Shown in pieces: positions 1 to 11,630 of a DNA stretch of 64,000 bases. Position numbers and translations under genes: made by a program. Position 1 is the first letter of the stretch. Each line of letters opens with the position of its first letter. This stretch comes from Erythrocercus mccallii (taxonomy: Eukaryota; Chordata; Aves; Passeriformes; Dicruridae), in NCBI GenBank assembly GCA_013397435.1, contig VZRG01000160.1, positions 1 through 64,000 on the forward strand. The letters run 5' to 3'. Below the pieces are notes generated by a model. That model was given only the letters and a program-made list of their open reading frames with translations, was not told the origin of the DNA and made no database searches.

Positions 1-1689
1 GGGGCGGAGCTTGTTTTGTTATTTTGACAATAAATGAATATGTGTGGGGTGGGTTTTTTTAAATTTCCCAATTCATATGCAGATGTACATACAGTAGTGA
101 GGTTGAGTGCTGATAAAATCCCCTGAACTGGGTAACTTGTGTTTTGACTATTTTATTCACTGTAAGCTCAAGGTATTGGTTAATGCTGTCAGCCCTTTGA
201 CATTTTTCTCTTTCCAGGGTGTTCATTCACATTTTAATATACAGGTAGGAGTGTGGCAGGTAATGGAGGGAATGGAGGTTTCCCACCTCAGGGGATGCAG
301 GGGCTGGATTTTTCAAAGGTGCTGAGCACTCCTCTTCTAAAACTATAACCCTCTTCAGGTGTCTCAAATCAAAGGACCACCAAAAGAACTATAGACTACT
401 AATTTGTCTCAATTTTTAATTAGGAGAAAATACACTTTAGCCTTTCCAAGCCTATGAGATTTTGACTGTTTCCCTTGCATGTCTCTCAATCTAAATAGCA
501 CAAGTCTGGTGTTGCTGCTACCAGCTGGAATCAGAACAACTTCTGGCAGCAATTTGCTGGTCCCTGAGGACTTGGGACATTTCCATGTCATCCTCCTAAT
601 CAGAGGAATGTAGCATTAATGGCATAGCTTTTCCCTCTGAGTCAGTGTAGAGGCTGACACTAGTTAATACAGGGGAAGATATCAAAGTCACCTGATAGAA
701 TAATATATTCAGAAAGAAAAATTCTTCTTAATTCCCATCAGTAAACCTAAAGCAGAAGCACACATATTCCTCTGTAGCTAAGGGACACAAAGGGGTGGCC
801 CACATACTTGCTCTGCACCAGGGAAAGCCCCCCTTGCTCCATCCAGGCTTGTGCTCCTCGTGTCTTTCCATGGGAATCCCACACACCAGAGATGGGGTTG
901 CTCTCTGGACCTCTGCAGGACTTACTGATTGAGAGCAAGGCTGTGGATGGCGGTGAGGAGTGCTGTGATTCCCCTCTTTGAGACAGCTATAAATAACATT
1001 TGATGCAGTTAATCCCTTGAGATGTCATGGGATGGTTTTGGGATCAGATTTTATCTGCTGCTGTGCTTCCCATTTGTCTACTGGTGGGATTCTTTATAGG
1101 CACTTCCAGCACTTATTATCTTCAGAGCTTTATGTCAAGTGCAAATATTGTTGTTAATTGCTATTTGCATTACAAGAACGATTACATCTTGCTGTTCTTT
1201 AATTCCTGATTTATTGATGAATATTCCCAACACTTGCTTAGCATAGAGGCTTTGCCAAGGTGAAAATTGGTGTGTTTGTTTTGTTACTTTGCCAGTGTCT
1301 AATCCAGAGAAATTCTTTTCTTCTTGCCCAATGACATTTTCTTCTTAGTGTCTATGAGGGGTGCATCAAAGGCTTGAAAATCCCAGTACTAGGAAAGAAA
1401 CTCCATTACTTCATTCAGTCCCTTGTTGATATATACCAAACTTGGATAGTCCCTTGTTGATATATACCAAACTTGGATCTGTGAAGACATTTTAGGTAGC
1501 CTAACTCATTTCACCCCATCATTCATCATCATTTGCCCTCATTAAGTTTGCTCAGTGCCTCCTCCTTGGAACCACAGTGCACAATATCTTGCTGCCTTCA
1601 TTACGTATGAAAGGGTGAAGTATCTACACGAGTAGATGAAGTGTCCACATAAGTAAGCACTTGCATATTGAGTGAAATTGCTGTTCTGG
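1..1689. other. Unique non-coding DNA, no gene recognised
   Basis: AT-rich, stop-rich sequence in all frames. The short open frames (60-72 codons) have no recognisable domains and fit chance. The only clear structure is the 31-bp tandem duplication listed separately. I see no promoter, exon or RNA gene. Confidence 0.6.
1417..1478. repeat. Perfect 31-bp tandem duplication (two copies)
   Basis: The unit occupies 1417-1447 and is repeated without a mismatch at 1448-1478. Both copies begin AGTCCCTTGTTGATATATAC and end ACTTGGAT. The complete lack of divergence points to a recent slippage or duplication event. No further copies are seen. Confidence 0.95.
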
Positions 1690-2705
1690 GCATGTTTGTT
1701 TTGTACTGCCTTGTTCTTAGTAGTTGGGGAGCCACAGAGATGGCATCTGTGAGAAGCTTCCAGAGGCTTCCTCCATGTCCAGCAAAGTCAATCCCTCTTG
1801 GCTCTGAGGATGGACATGCTGCTGGCCAAGCCTGGGCCAATTAGAGATGATGATAATGACTCTCTGATACCATATTTAAGAAGAAAATCAAAACAAAGAT
1901 TGTAGTGCAGTTTTCATTCCTGACAGAGGAGTAGGTGAGAACATGTGAGCAGGACAGCTCTGCCGACACCGAGGTCAATGCAGAAGGACAAGGAGGAGGC
2001 GATCCAGAGCTGAGATCCCTCTGCAGGCAGTGGTGATGACCACGGTGAAGCAGCTATGTCCCTGCAGCCCATGGAGATCCACGAGGGATGCAGAGATCCA
2101 CCCAGAGCCCATGGGGGAGCTCCCCACACCAGAGTGGGTGGATGCCTGGAGGAGGCTGTGACCCCATGGGAGACCCATGGAGAGAGGGGCTCTGCTCCCA
2201 GGCTGGAGCAGCCTGTCCTTGGAGGACTGCAGCCCGTGGGAGAGGGACTCACACTGCAGCAGTTTTGGGAGGACTGTTGCTCTTGGGATGGAGTCACATC
2301 AGAGAAGTTCATGGAGAACTGCCTTCTGTGGGAGCAGGGCAACAATTTCTCTCCCTGAGCAGTGAGAGAAACCACGAGTGATGACCTCACCTGTAAACAC
2401 CTACTCCCTGTCTCCCTACACTGTTGGTGGGAAGGAGGGAGGGGTTGGCAGGGAGAAAGGTGTCTTTTAGGGCTTATTTTTCTTCTCATTATTGTGCTCT
2501 GATTTTGTTAGTAATAAATTCACTTAAATATATCTAAGTTGAGCCTGTTTTGCCCATGATGGTATTTAATGAGTGATCTCTCTCCTGGTCCTTATCTCAA
2601 TTCATGAACCCTTCATTATATTTTCTGTCCTCTGTCCAGCTGCAGAGGAGTGAGCAAGAGGCTTTTGTGGGTGCCTGGCATCTGGCCAGGGTTGAACCAT
2701 GAAAT
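1690..2705 (+). mobile_element. Decayed avian ERV LTR (ERVL-like), plus strand
   Basis: GC-rich block with features of a common avian LTR family. It has the aagcttccagagg-type upstream module near 1755 and a gapped region of short direct repeats (ggag/ccatggg) at 2050-2350. A poly(A) signal AATAAA lies at 2513-2518. The 3' module contains gagcctgttttgcccatgat, gagtgatctctctcctggtc and a cctggcatctggccaggg tail near 2675-2695. The polyadenylation signal sets the plus orientation. Termini are eroded and I could not define a target-site duplication, so both ends are approximate. The open frames of 60-191 codons here, on both strands, are by-products of the GC-rich LTR. I recognise the family from memory; its exact name is uncertain. 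Confidence 0.7.
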
Positions 2706-5329
2706 CCTCATGTGGACACTCTTAGCACTAACAAATAATTATACTGAAGTAAGTATTATGGAATACATTTTAAAGCACTTTTGTCCCAGGGGCTTTTCTA
2801 CAGGAGAAAGTCATAAAAATAGGACAAGAGTTTAAAATTAGTTTATTCTATGGGCACAGGCCTGCCTCCAGTTCCTTCAGATTGCCACTTGGGAAGCAAT
2901 TTTCAAGCTATTTGAAAAGGTTTAAAATACTCACATTCCAGGTAACTCTGCCGGCACAGGAGAGTTAGTCCAGAACAGCTAACAGTTAACTGTATCAGTG
3001 TAATTAACTACACTAGCACTGAAAAAGCTTCCTGTATGACCAAATGCTAAATTTTCTGCTACCAAAAAAACCCTTAAGACATCTCTGCATCTAGGTTTAT
3101 ATTGTGAAATGGTACTTAAGATAAAATAAATGAAACTTTTAGACTAAAATATCCAAATATTTTAAAGGGAGAATTTTGCTGAAACAAGCTTGCCTGCATA
3201 TTTGGGTGAAGGCTGATATTCACTTTTCTCTCCTACTAGTATTACTTCCTCAAGATGGTAAAGGCCACAAAAATGGGAACTTTGTGCATTCATCCTTTTT
3301 GTAGTATTAAGCAATTCTTATGACATTTATAGTTTGCTGATAGACTGCAGAGAAGCCAGATGCTTTATGGCTTTTCTACAGTGCTATTGTCAGATTCTTA
3401 CAACTGAGTGAATACAGCATGAGAGCATAAAAATGGAAGTCTCTGCTAGGCGTTTGCCTATGCTAAATTAGATCTAGGTCTCCAGAAAGAGACAGAAACT
3501 CTAGATGTTGCATGTCTGGGCCGAGACCATGTGTCTCGTTCAAAATTCACTGATGAAAATGGTAATGACGTGCTTTGAATTTTTTAGGGGTGTTTCTGCA
3601 TTTTCGATGATATTTTCAGCCAGAGTGCCATGGTGAGGCCATTTATACCACCCTCTCCCATGAAGATGCAGTGCTACGGCAACTGTGATCTTTCTGTACT
3701 TTCTGAGGGAGAAAGCAAGAGCAGAAAATGGGGATCCACTTTGCAATGGTTTTCATGGTTGTGAAACTGAAGGAACTTGAATTTAAACCTTCTGTGAATG
3801 ATTTTCCCAGAGGTACTGTATTCCAGTAAAATCCATTGCCCTCTTTTTCATAGAATGTGTAATCAAATATAATGACATCTATGATAATTTAAAAGTTCTG
3901 AACTATTTGCAAGTGGGGAGAAAGCATATTGGAGCCCCTCAGCATGTCAGTGAGTGACCCCACCACCAAACAGCTGTTACTTGATGATGTGCTGTGGAGA
4001 AGCCAGATAATTTATGTCCTTTCTACATTGTTACACTCCTTTACACAGTCTCTGTGTCTTTCTCAAGTCTCCCAATGGCATACAGAGCCCACAGAAATTA
4101 CAGTAAAATCAGACATGCATGCATCCATCAGATCAGGGGGAACAAATTTACTTGTTTAGTCTTTGTTTGCTTTTGCCTTTTTAAAAATTTTTAATAAAGG
4201 AGCTGTTAAGGTCATTGTTCTGTGGTAATTTAATCCCACTGTAGTGAAGAGCTGTGCTATCTTATCTACCTACACTCTTTTTAATCTTTATATTAAGTCT
4301 CATACATGCTCTTTCATGTAATACCAAGTGTGAGGGAGAAGTTAGACTATACATTGCCCTCCTTCCTAAAGCTCTTCCTCATTACCAGTTTTCTTCCACT
4401 CTTACTTCTCCCTCAAGGGTCTAATGATATGACAAGTTTTTCCAGTACTCTAAATCCTTTCCAAAGACCAACTTCTCTGTCCCAATATTTACCTCTGTCA
4501 TTGCACAGGCCTTCAGGTGTCTGATACCCCTGGGAATGACACCTTTTGTTGCTGTATAAAAGAAGAAAAAAGGAAAGTGGTGTTCTGGTTGCTGGGTCAT
4601 TATGACTTTGACAAAGGTAACTAGAAATGAAATGGATATTAGTAATGGGTTGCCTTTGTCAGGAGTTAAACAGGCATTGGGACTCTGAGTAGTTACTTGG
4701 ACTCATCATTGCTTGTTATGAGTGAAGGAAAAGCATGAAACTATGTTTGATTGCCCACTTGCTTATCTACCTGAATGGTATACACCTGCCACAGCAGGGG
4801 GAGTGCTGCCATTTCCCTTTTTCACCATTAAGGTGTGGGTGATGTGTGGGGGTAGAGCTAATTAAGAAATTCTTGCAGAATAGATTTTCTGAGAGGCAGT
4901 GTTGAGTCAACAAAGTTGGGAGGCTTCACAAGGGATATTTTTGAATGTAATCTCTAATCCAGTCTCATAGGAAGTCATTAAAATGTTTTGTTTTAAAAGG
5001 TCAGTGCATTCTGTGTTTGATATAATTTATTATATGGAAATTGAAATAGTAAAGAAGAAGCAAATACTCTTATCTTTTACGAAGAACCTTCTTTGAATAC
5101 TATTTTTTACAAAATAGTATTTTTGTCCTTATTTTCCAATCTCAGAATATTCAGGCTTTGTCAAAATCCAGAGAGGTCAGTTTCAGGGAGGTCTTTTGGT
5201 GGCACTATCCACTAATTTCTCTGCAAGGTTCTATTGCCTTTGTAGATATAGAAATGGAAAGATAATACTAAGTCTGTGTGTCTACATAGATATTACATAT
5301 ACAGATGGGAGAAGAAGTAAATGACAATA
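2706..5329. other. Unique non-coding DNA
   Basis: No gene or known repeat recognised. Short frames near 3930-4200 and 4306-4524 lack domains and codon structure. It contains one small perfect inverted repeat at 5096-5121 (listed separately). Confidence 0.55.
5096..5121. repeat. Short perfect inverted repeat (11-bp arms, 4-nt loop)
   Basis: The arm AATACTATTTT at 5096-5106 pairs perfectly with AAAATAGTATT at 5111-5121 around the loop TTAC. The stem is AT-rich and weak. It is probably chance or a small transposon relic; no run of T follows that would suggest a Pol III terminator. Confidence 0.8.
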
Positions 5330-5575
5330 GAAGAAAACACAAGAAGTTCCATTACTCAACATGAGGAAGAACTTCTTTACATTGAGGGTGGCAGAGCTGC
5401 CCAGGGAGGTAGGTGTGCTGCCCAGGTGAAGTGTCCCTCTCTGGAGACACTCAAAACATGCCTGGATGTGTTCCTGTGTCACCTGTGCCAGGTGACCCTG
5501 CCTTGGTAGGAGCCTGGACTGAATGATCTCCAAGGGTTCCTCCCAGCTCTAATGTGAATCTGTGATTATGTGTGC
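5330..5575 (+). mobile_element. CR1 LINE 3' end, 5'-truncated
   Basis: This matches the CR1 3' untranslated end in order: a gaagaacttctttacattga-type start near 5366, a gggtggcagagctgcccagg segment, a tccctctctggagacactca segment and a cctggatgtgttcctgtg segment. These are followed by ggactgaatgatctccaagg and a degenerate attctgtg-type tail near 5560-5575. An internal deletion removes part of the 'gcactggcacaggctgc' segment. It is a typical dead-on-arrival copy with no coding capacity. Confidence 0.9.
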
Positions 5576-5753
5576 CATTAACACTATTGTTGGAAACATT
5601 ACTCCAGTTTATAAAACCTATTCTTTTACAGCTTTCTTTAGTTCTATAGGTACATACCTTCCTTGGAAATTGTGTCTTTCTTGCACATGACTTCTTTCCA
5701 TTCTTTATTATTTTGCATCTCTTCAAGGTGTTCTAATATTTCACAGAAGTATT

Positions 5754-5809
5754 TCCTTTTGGGTCTGTTCCAACTCAGAATATTCTGAGTTGGAACAGAC
5801 CCAAAAGGA
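5754..5809. repeat. Perfect 56-bp palindrome without spacer, in SINE tail
   Basis: Positions 5754-5781 are the exact reverse complement of 5782-5809. The 28-bp arms have no mismatch and no loop, and pairing stops at 5753/5810. The centre is the self-complementary sequence AGAATATTCT (5777-5786), which is itself part of the SINE/CR1 3' tail. The right arm belongs to the SINE; the left arm is an inverted extra copy of its last 28 bases. The DNA could extrude as a cruciform, and an RNA copy would fold into a long hairpin. Confidence 0.97.
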
Positions 5810-5892
5810 TCCTCAGTTAAATGGCCCATATAGAGATTGAACCCCCAACCTTGTTTTTAACACCAGGCTATAACCAACAGAGCCGATCTCAG
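5776..5892 (-). mobile_element. tRNA-Ile-derived SINE with CR1-like tail (TguSINE1-like)
   Basis: Read on the minus strand, the element has a tRNA-like head (5822-5890). It includes a degenerate A-box region around gttggttatagcctgg, an anticodon-arm remnant gtgttaaaaacaagg, and a good B box GGTTCAATC (plus-strand gattgaacc, 5835-5843). The head ends with atatgggcca. After it comes a CR1-like tail, gatcct...gggtctgttccaac, then tcagaatattctg. This order (tRNA-Ile head, short linker, CR1 tail) matches the zebra-finch TguSINE1 type. The element depends on CR1 enzymes for mobility. Its 3' tail runs into an exact inverted copy of itself (5754-5809), which is not normal for the family. The usual tandem attctgtg end is missing. 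The family name is from memory; a search would settle it. Confidence 0.8.
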
Positions 5893-8800
5893 GGTATTTG
5901 GCATAAAAATTTGTAAACCTTTCTGAAGTATTCAAGTACACTAAAACCTGACTGTTTCCATTACAACTTGCAAGACTGATTGACTATGAAGAAAATTATA
6001 AAATTATAACATTTTATTCAAACTTTCTATTTATTATACAAAAATAGTCTCATAAACACATAGTTAACAGAAAAACAAAATAGATTACATTAATTGCCTT
6101 TGAAAAAAAGCATTAATGTAAATTGAGTGCATTGAAATTGTTGATGCTAAAAAGAATTTTTAAAGTGATAATTTCTTTAATGCTTCTTGTGAAGCCACTT
6201 GCAGAATATAGTGACTGCATATGTGCATTTATGACTGATTTCATCCAAGCCACCGTCATTCCTGAAGTGTTGGCTATTTTCTAAATAAATTCTATATTTT
6301 CTGTGCATCACAGGTTCTTCTGGAGGCTTGAAGCCAGAAGGAAACAATAAGATCTGCATTAGACAAGTCCTACAAAGTCACAGATGAAGTTCTGCATCTG
6401 TGTGACACACCAGTACTGCTTATCCACTGTCCCGAGCTGCTCCATTACTGCTTTTCACTAAAGGGACCTCAAGTGAAAACTGGGAATAAGGCCAGGATAC
6501 ATTGCTAATTTTGTAGGCTTGTTTCCAAACAGTCTTCTCCCAGGAGCACATTGCCTGTTTCCTCCTGCCACAGGGGGAAGCGTGTCAGCTGGTGGGTGCA
6601 GGCTGGCACGTGACTGGCGTGTGCCAGGGCACTGGGGTACATGGCTGGGCTGGCATCCAGCCTACTTCTCTACAGAAGGGCTGAATTGAGAACCAAGTTA
6701 AAAAACAAAATTTGTGAATCCTGCAATTGGTAAATCACCCAAATCTGGCCATTCATCTTTTAAGAGATATGTGTTTTATTGTTCTGTAGGAAAACTCCAT
6801 CAGGCAACTGACAGATTTTCCCCAGTGAAATGCAGCCTGCTGTATATTTTCTTCTCTTTTACCCTTGGAATTCCGATGGCATTTAGTAACAACATATTTA
6901 TATTTCTCTGCTTTTATTTCTTTGTTTCTAGATCTGGAAAGTTTCCATACCTAGCAAATTATTTGAGAAAAGGCCTCTTACAGCTCTTTGTTAGGACAAA
7001 GCTGCTGGTATATCTGTACAATTGCAGTGAGATTTGGATGCATGTGTACATGTAATTTGTACAATTAGCAAGCCACACCCTTTAAAAGAAATTAGTTCTA
7101 TAAGTGGAAAGGATGTATGTCAAAACTGGGAATAGCTGCCAGCATAGCTGCTTCAGTCAAATACTCAGCTCCGCCAGTGCACTTTTCTCACTGCAGCAGA
7201 CTCTTCTCACTGACCGCCGTCAGTCATAGAAAGCATGTGATGAAAAGCCTTCCCTCTTCTCCAGTAGAAAGGTACTTAAGAATATGTGTGGTGCTTTTCT
7301 GAATTATAGTCTCTGCTTTTAAATATATATAAATGAGCAGTTTAACAAGTGAATTTACATTCTGCAGACCTCAGCTGCAGCCCTGTCTTTAAATTCAAGG
7401 TGCTATCCCTAAAACAGCAATATTTTTCTTCCTTGATTGCACCTACCTGATGTTCCTGCAGGCACATTTAGGAATACTATCATTGCAATTTGCATATCTG
7501 TTTTAACTCTTTTAAACTGTGTGTTTACAACAATACGATGACAAAATTTGTCATTCCACATGACATTCTGTTTCTGGAGGGTCAGTGCTTTGCATTTTTT
7601 GTTTGAAATAACACAAGAGGTACAGCCAAGGGCAGGGGATGAAAAATTACTAGACTCTACAATCAGCATCAGGAGCATCCAAAAAGAAACAATAGCAATA
7701 ATAGCTAACGTTCATCTGTGAACTCCATAGGATATCATTAAAAGCTGCTTTCCTTTCTCTTTAAATAAATACCCAATATTCTGTTTTCAGTTTAGCAAAA
7801 GCAACATTTAGGAATCACCACATCACTCTGGATCGGTATCAATTTGCCTAATAGATTATTCTATCCCTGACAGCAGCCAATACTGGCTGTTCAGAAGAAG
7901 GTACAAGAAACACATTAATGATCAATTATGGAAGAATCTGCCTTTTGGGCAGCAATTTACAATTTTTATATGCTAGTCACCTTTTGAAAAAAGGATACTT
8001 GGTGTACCAAACTACTATATGCAGGTATGAATAATGGGTTTTCTGCCTTCTCTTATAAATGTTCCTCGAGCAGTCTAATAGTTTAAAAGTCCGTGTTGTG
8101 CACTATTAAATAAATTATGATCCATTGTGTTTTTCTTGAACAGGGAGTGGTAAGGTGAAGGGGGCCTCATGGCTATTGCATAAATGGTACATCAGGGTTC
8201 CCTTCCTCTAGCAAGAGAGAACCTGAAGCAGACATTCTGGCTTTGTGCTGTTTAGAACCCTGAAGAATAACTCAGAGATGTGTGGCCTGTTCCCATCTTT
8301 CCAGCCTCAGTTCCTTTCTATGACCTTTGCAGAAGGCTGCATTCCCCACTTTTAGAATTCATGTTCAATGAGGTGGTGCTCCCAGACACTGAATTCTATG
8401 TTTTGTGGGTTTACCTCCATGCATTGTACATGATTAAACAGAAATCTTGTAACTGAAGAAGTGTGAGGTAATATCCTTTTGAAATTTCTATTTGAAACAA
8501 TGGCCACGTGTCTGAACCTAACAAAAGCTTTTATCCTCTTGACTTTTGATCATGCTAAGATTTGGACATTTTTTAACTACTGAATAAAGGCTATATCTAC
8601 TTTTGTTTTGTAGGGTTTTTTTAAATTCTATTTTTTTTCAGATTTTTGAGCTGACTCAGATTGATGCTTTCGGGCAATGGTAGAGAGACAATATAGGAAT
8701 TTTTTTCAGATTTAAACAGATTTTAAGATGGACAGAATGTAGACAAAATAATATTTTTCATGTGTCCCTTGTTGGAGTACCTTGCTGAGAAATAACTAAG

Positions 8801-9985
8801 AGCTCAGTTGCTCTGAGGGGTTTTACACATCTGAAAAATCTTGAACTCTGAAAGGGAAGGGAAAGAAGAGAGAAAAGAGGAATAGAGTTAGAATTTCCAT
8901 CCTCTAGGGATGGTGTCTGACATGAGTTAGACCTACTTAAGTTTTAGATCACATAACCTTTACTCATTTGCTTCTAGTTTCAGGACATTTTTTATTGTCA
9001 TATGGTCTTAATGCTTCACTTTTGTGTTGAAAAAGCTGTTCTGAGTCATTGCATCTACTAATGAAAGTAAAACCAAAAAAGAGTCCCATTCAAGCACTAA
9101 ATTCAGCACAGTTTGCTGTGGAGGCACAGCTGGCTGGGTAGTCCTCTGCAGCTGGGGACAAGGCTGTGAGTCAGAGATGCGAAGGATTTAACCTCAGGGG
9201 CAGTGGAGCAGCTCATCTGCTATTCAAGAAGGCCCACTTGACACAGGAAGAGACTGAGGAGGGTCTGCTGTGCAGCTAACCCAGCAATGGTGACAGCACT
9301 GAAAAAGCAGATCTGATTATTATGATCTTTGTGTCTCTTCTGAATACTACCAAGTTGCTAGTCTACAAATGCCATGCAAGTCCCCTGTGTATTGTTCTTT
9401 TCCCTGTTGTGCTTAATGACTGATCAGTTATATAAAATAGGTACAACTCTCTGATAATGCTTATGTAAGTATGTTTAGTAATCCTTTAGTAATCCAGTTA
9501 AAACATCAAGTTTTAACTGATGGAATTTATTAACATTTCTATTGCTGAGAGGCATCAGCTAGGTCACAGATACGTTGTGCTAGGTACTGTAAAAAGAGAG
9601 ACTGTCAGCATGCCGCATGAGTCCTTGCTCCATATATTTATTTTGTGAAATATATCTTCTATATTTGCATTAATGCGAGGTGACAGAACATTGTAAAATT
9701 GACCAGCAATTTATAGCCTCTTTATTTTTTAATTAAAAACATAAATATGCTTCCATGTAGCAAAAAAGAAGTTTTCTAACATGAATTCAGAATTACTTAA
9801 CCAGCTTCATTCCTTCCACCTACAGCTATAGAGGAATTTTCCATAAAGATATAGAAATAATTTTACTTTTAAAAAATACCAAGGAATAAATGAAGAAACA
9901 ATAACAAGTTTTTGTCAATTTAGGCTAATACAGCAATAGGTGAAAGATTAACTTTCAGTAATGCACAAATAACGATTCAAAACCC
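5893..9985. other. Unique non-coding DNA
   Basis: Low-GC sequence with no recognised exon or repeat. A slightly GC-richer patch lies at 6535-6670. The 113-codon frame at 6714-7055 is rich in F, Y and L, as expected from AT-rich chance translation, and has no domain. A homopurine stretch (gggaagggaaagaagagaga type) is visible near 8850-8880. Confidence 0.55.
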
Positions 9986-9989
9986 ACAA

Positions 9990-10355
9990 ACGATGCCTTT
10001 ATCAGTTATTGAGGAGTAAAACATCATTTTAACAACCAAATGTAGACAGAAACCTTGGAACTATCATCTGCTTGGGTGCATGGGAGGTTGGGAGGAGACG
10101 CAGCCAGGACAGGTGATCCAAACTGACCAGAGGGATATTCCAGTTGATACAATATCATGCTCAGTATATAAAGTGCATGAGGAAGAAGGAGAAAGTGGGG
10201 GTGTTTGTAGTAATGGTGTTTGTCTTCCCAAGTCACCATTACATGTGATGGGGCCCTGCTCTCCTGGAGATGGCTGAACATCTGCCTGTCCTTGGGAAGC
10301 ACTGATTTAATTCCTTGTTTTGCTTTAGTTGTGTGTGTGGCTTTTGATCAGGATT
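9990..10355 (+). mobile_element. Partial avian ERV LTR, plus strand
   Basis: From about 10073 the sequence follows the U3-R part of a widespread avian LTR. It has ggttgggaggagacgcagcc, then a 'ccagagggatattcc' box, a TATA box TATATAAA at 10165-10172, the segment gtttgtcttcccaagtcacc, and ctcctggagatggctgaaca. Homology fades after about 10346, where the poly(A) signal and U5 would follow, so the 3' end is missing. Similarity upstream to about 9990 is faint. The U3 module resembles the one seen in reverse in the LTR at 24702-25283, so the two probably belong to one family. No ERV internal sequence adjoins it. Confidence 0.75.
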
Positions 10356-11124
10356 CAATAGTTCTGCTGCTAGAGCTAGTTATCAATAAGGATGAAATTG
10401 AACTTACTATGCATGTAATGGGAGGAAAACTCAAAGAGCTTAATTCTCTCAGGGTCCTGAAAGAGCCAATGCACAGTCAGAAGTAGGATTGTTCATGATT
10501 CATCTGTAAGAGATTTTAAAGCAAGGTATGATTCTATAAGGGGTTTGAAGAATAGCACTTACATTTAACCAAACAGAAAAAGTGAGCTAACAGACATGCA
10601 CTTCTGTTTGAGTTCAAGGAAGGAAAAATTGAAGACATGGAGGTAAGTGGAAGGCAAAAGGCAAAAAGGTTTTCTGAAGAGAAATTTGGCCAGACCAGTC
10701 TGCTATCTATTCCTGGCAAGGGCACTTTTTAGACAGAGGAAACACAACTGATCTAACCTACCACACATCACCTGAAGGATCCTTTGATACAGGACATTGA
10801 TGCTTGAAGTTTACATAAATTCATATAGCAAACAGAAAAAAATCATTGAAGGAAAGTTCCTCAAGGCTATTAAATATATATATACCTATTCCAATTAGGA
10901 AGTCTGTGAGCCATGGAGCTAAGGAGATATTTTGAGGGAAGTAAAGCTGCATACTCAGCCCATTTTTATTCTCTTTTATACATGTGGGTTATTGATAAAC
11001 CTTTAGTCTGATCAGTATGACCATCCGTATCCTCCTGTGTTCTTATCTGAACTGCACTGCATTATGTGACAGGAAGTTATAATTAAGCTGGAGAAGATGT
11101 AGGAATAATCCCAGAATTTTAAAA
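10356..11124. other. Unique non-coding DNA
   Basis: No gene or known repeat recognised. It contains only short chance frames. Confidence 0.5.
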
Positions 11125-11630
11125 TGGATAAAGCCAGGGCTGTATTAGCTAGCACAACAGTGATTCTTCCCATCAGCACTGATGAGGCCATTCTGGGCAC
11201 CATTCTAGGCTCCTGAGAACAAAAGAGGTATGGAGTTCTTCCAGAGACTCCAGTGAAGGACAAGTAAGATGATTAAGGAACTGGAGCACCTCACACGGGA
11301 AGAAAGGCTAGGAGAGCTAGAACTGTTTAGTCCAGAGAAGAGAAGATCCAATGTATATTGCACCCTTCACCTAGAGAGAGGGTGCAAAGAGGTCAAAGCC
11401 AGGGTCCTATCAATGGTACCCAGTGACAGAACCATAGGGACAAAAACCAAAAGGTACAAACTGAAACAGAGGAGGTGCTGTCTGAACATTGGGAAGCATT
11501 TTGTTACTGTGAGGGTGACCCAGCTCTGGCACAGGTTGCCAAAATAGTCTTGATGTAGTCCCGGGTAATGTGTTCTGAAATTGATAGTCCAACCAAATAA
11601 TTCCTGTCAGAGGTGTGTATTAATTACCTT
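11125..11630 (+). mobile_element. Old CR1 LINE 3' end
   Basis: A diverged CR1 3' region. It has the 'tagctagcacaacagtgatt / cattctgggcacc' segment (about 11140-11200) and 'agattaaggaactggagcac' near 11271. It continues with gaagaaaggctaggagagct, tttagtccagagaagagaag and ctgaacattgggaagcattt. The tail contains ctctggcacaggttgcc and stops without a clean octamer repeat near 11630. Divergence is visibly greater than in the copy at 28-31 kb, suggesting an older insertion. The open frames over this stretch come from the CR1 sequence and are not host genes. Confidence 0.85.

Noticed and set aside
1914..2489. 191-codon minus-strand open frame
   Set aside because: It is antisense to an LTR with a plus-strand poly(A) signal. 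The S/P/C-rich composition and several other overlapping frames on both strands show it follows from GC-rich repeat sequence.
5822..5890. A functional tRNA gene
   Set aside because: The B box is good, but the A box, anticodon stem and acceptor stem are degenerate. A CR1-like tail follows, so it is a SINE head, not a tRNA gene.
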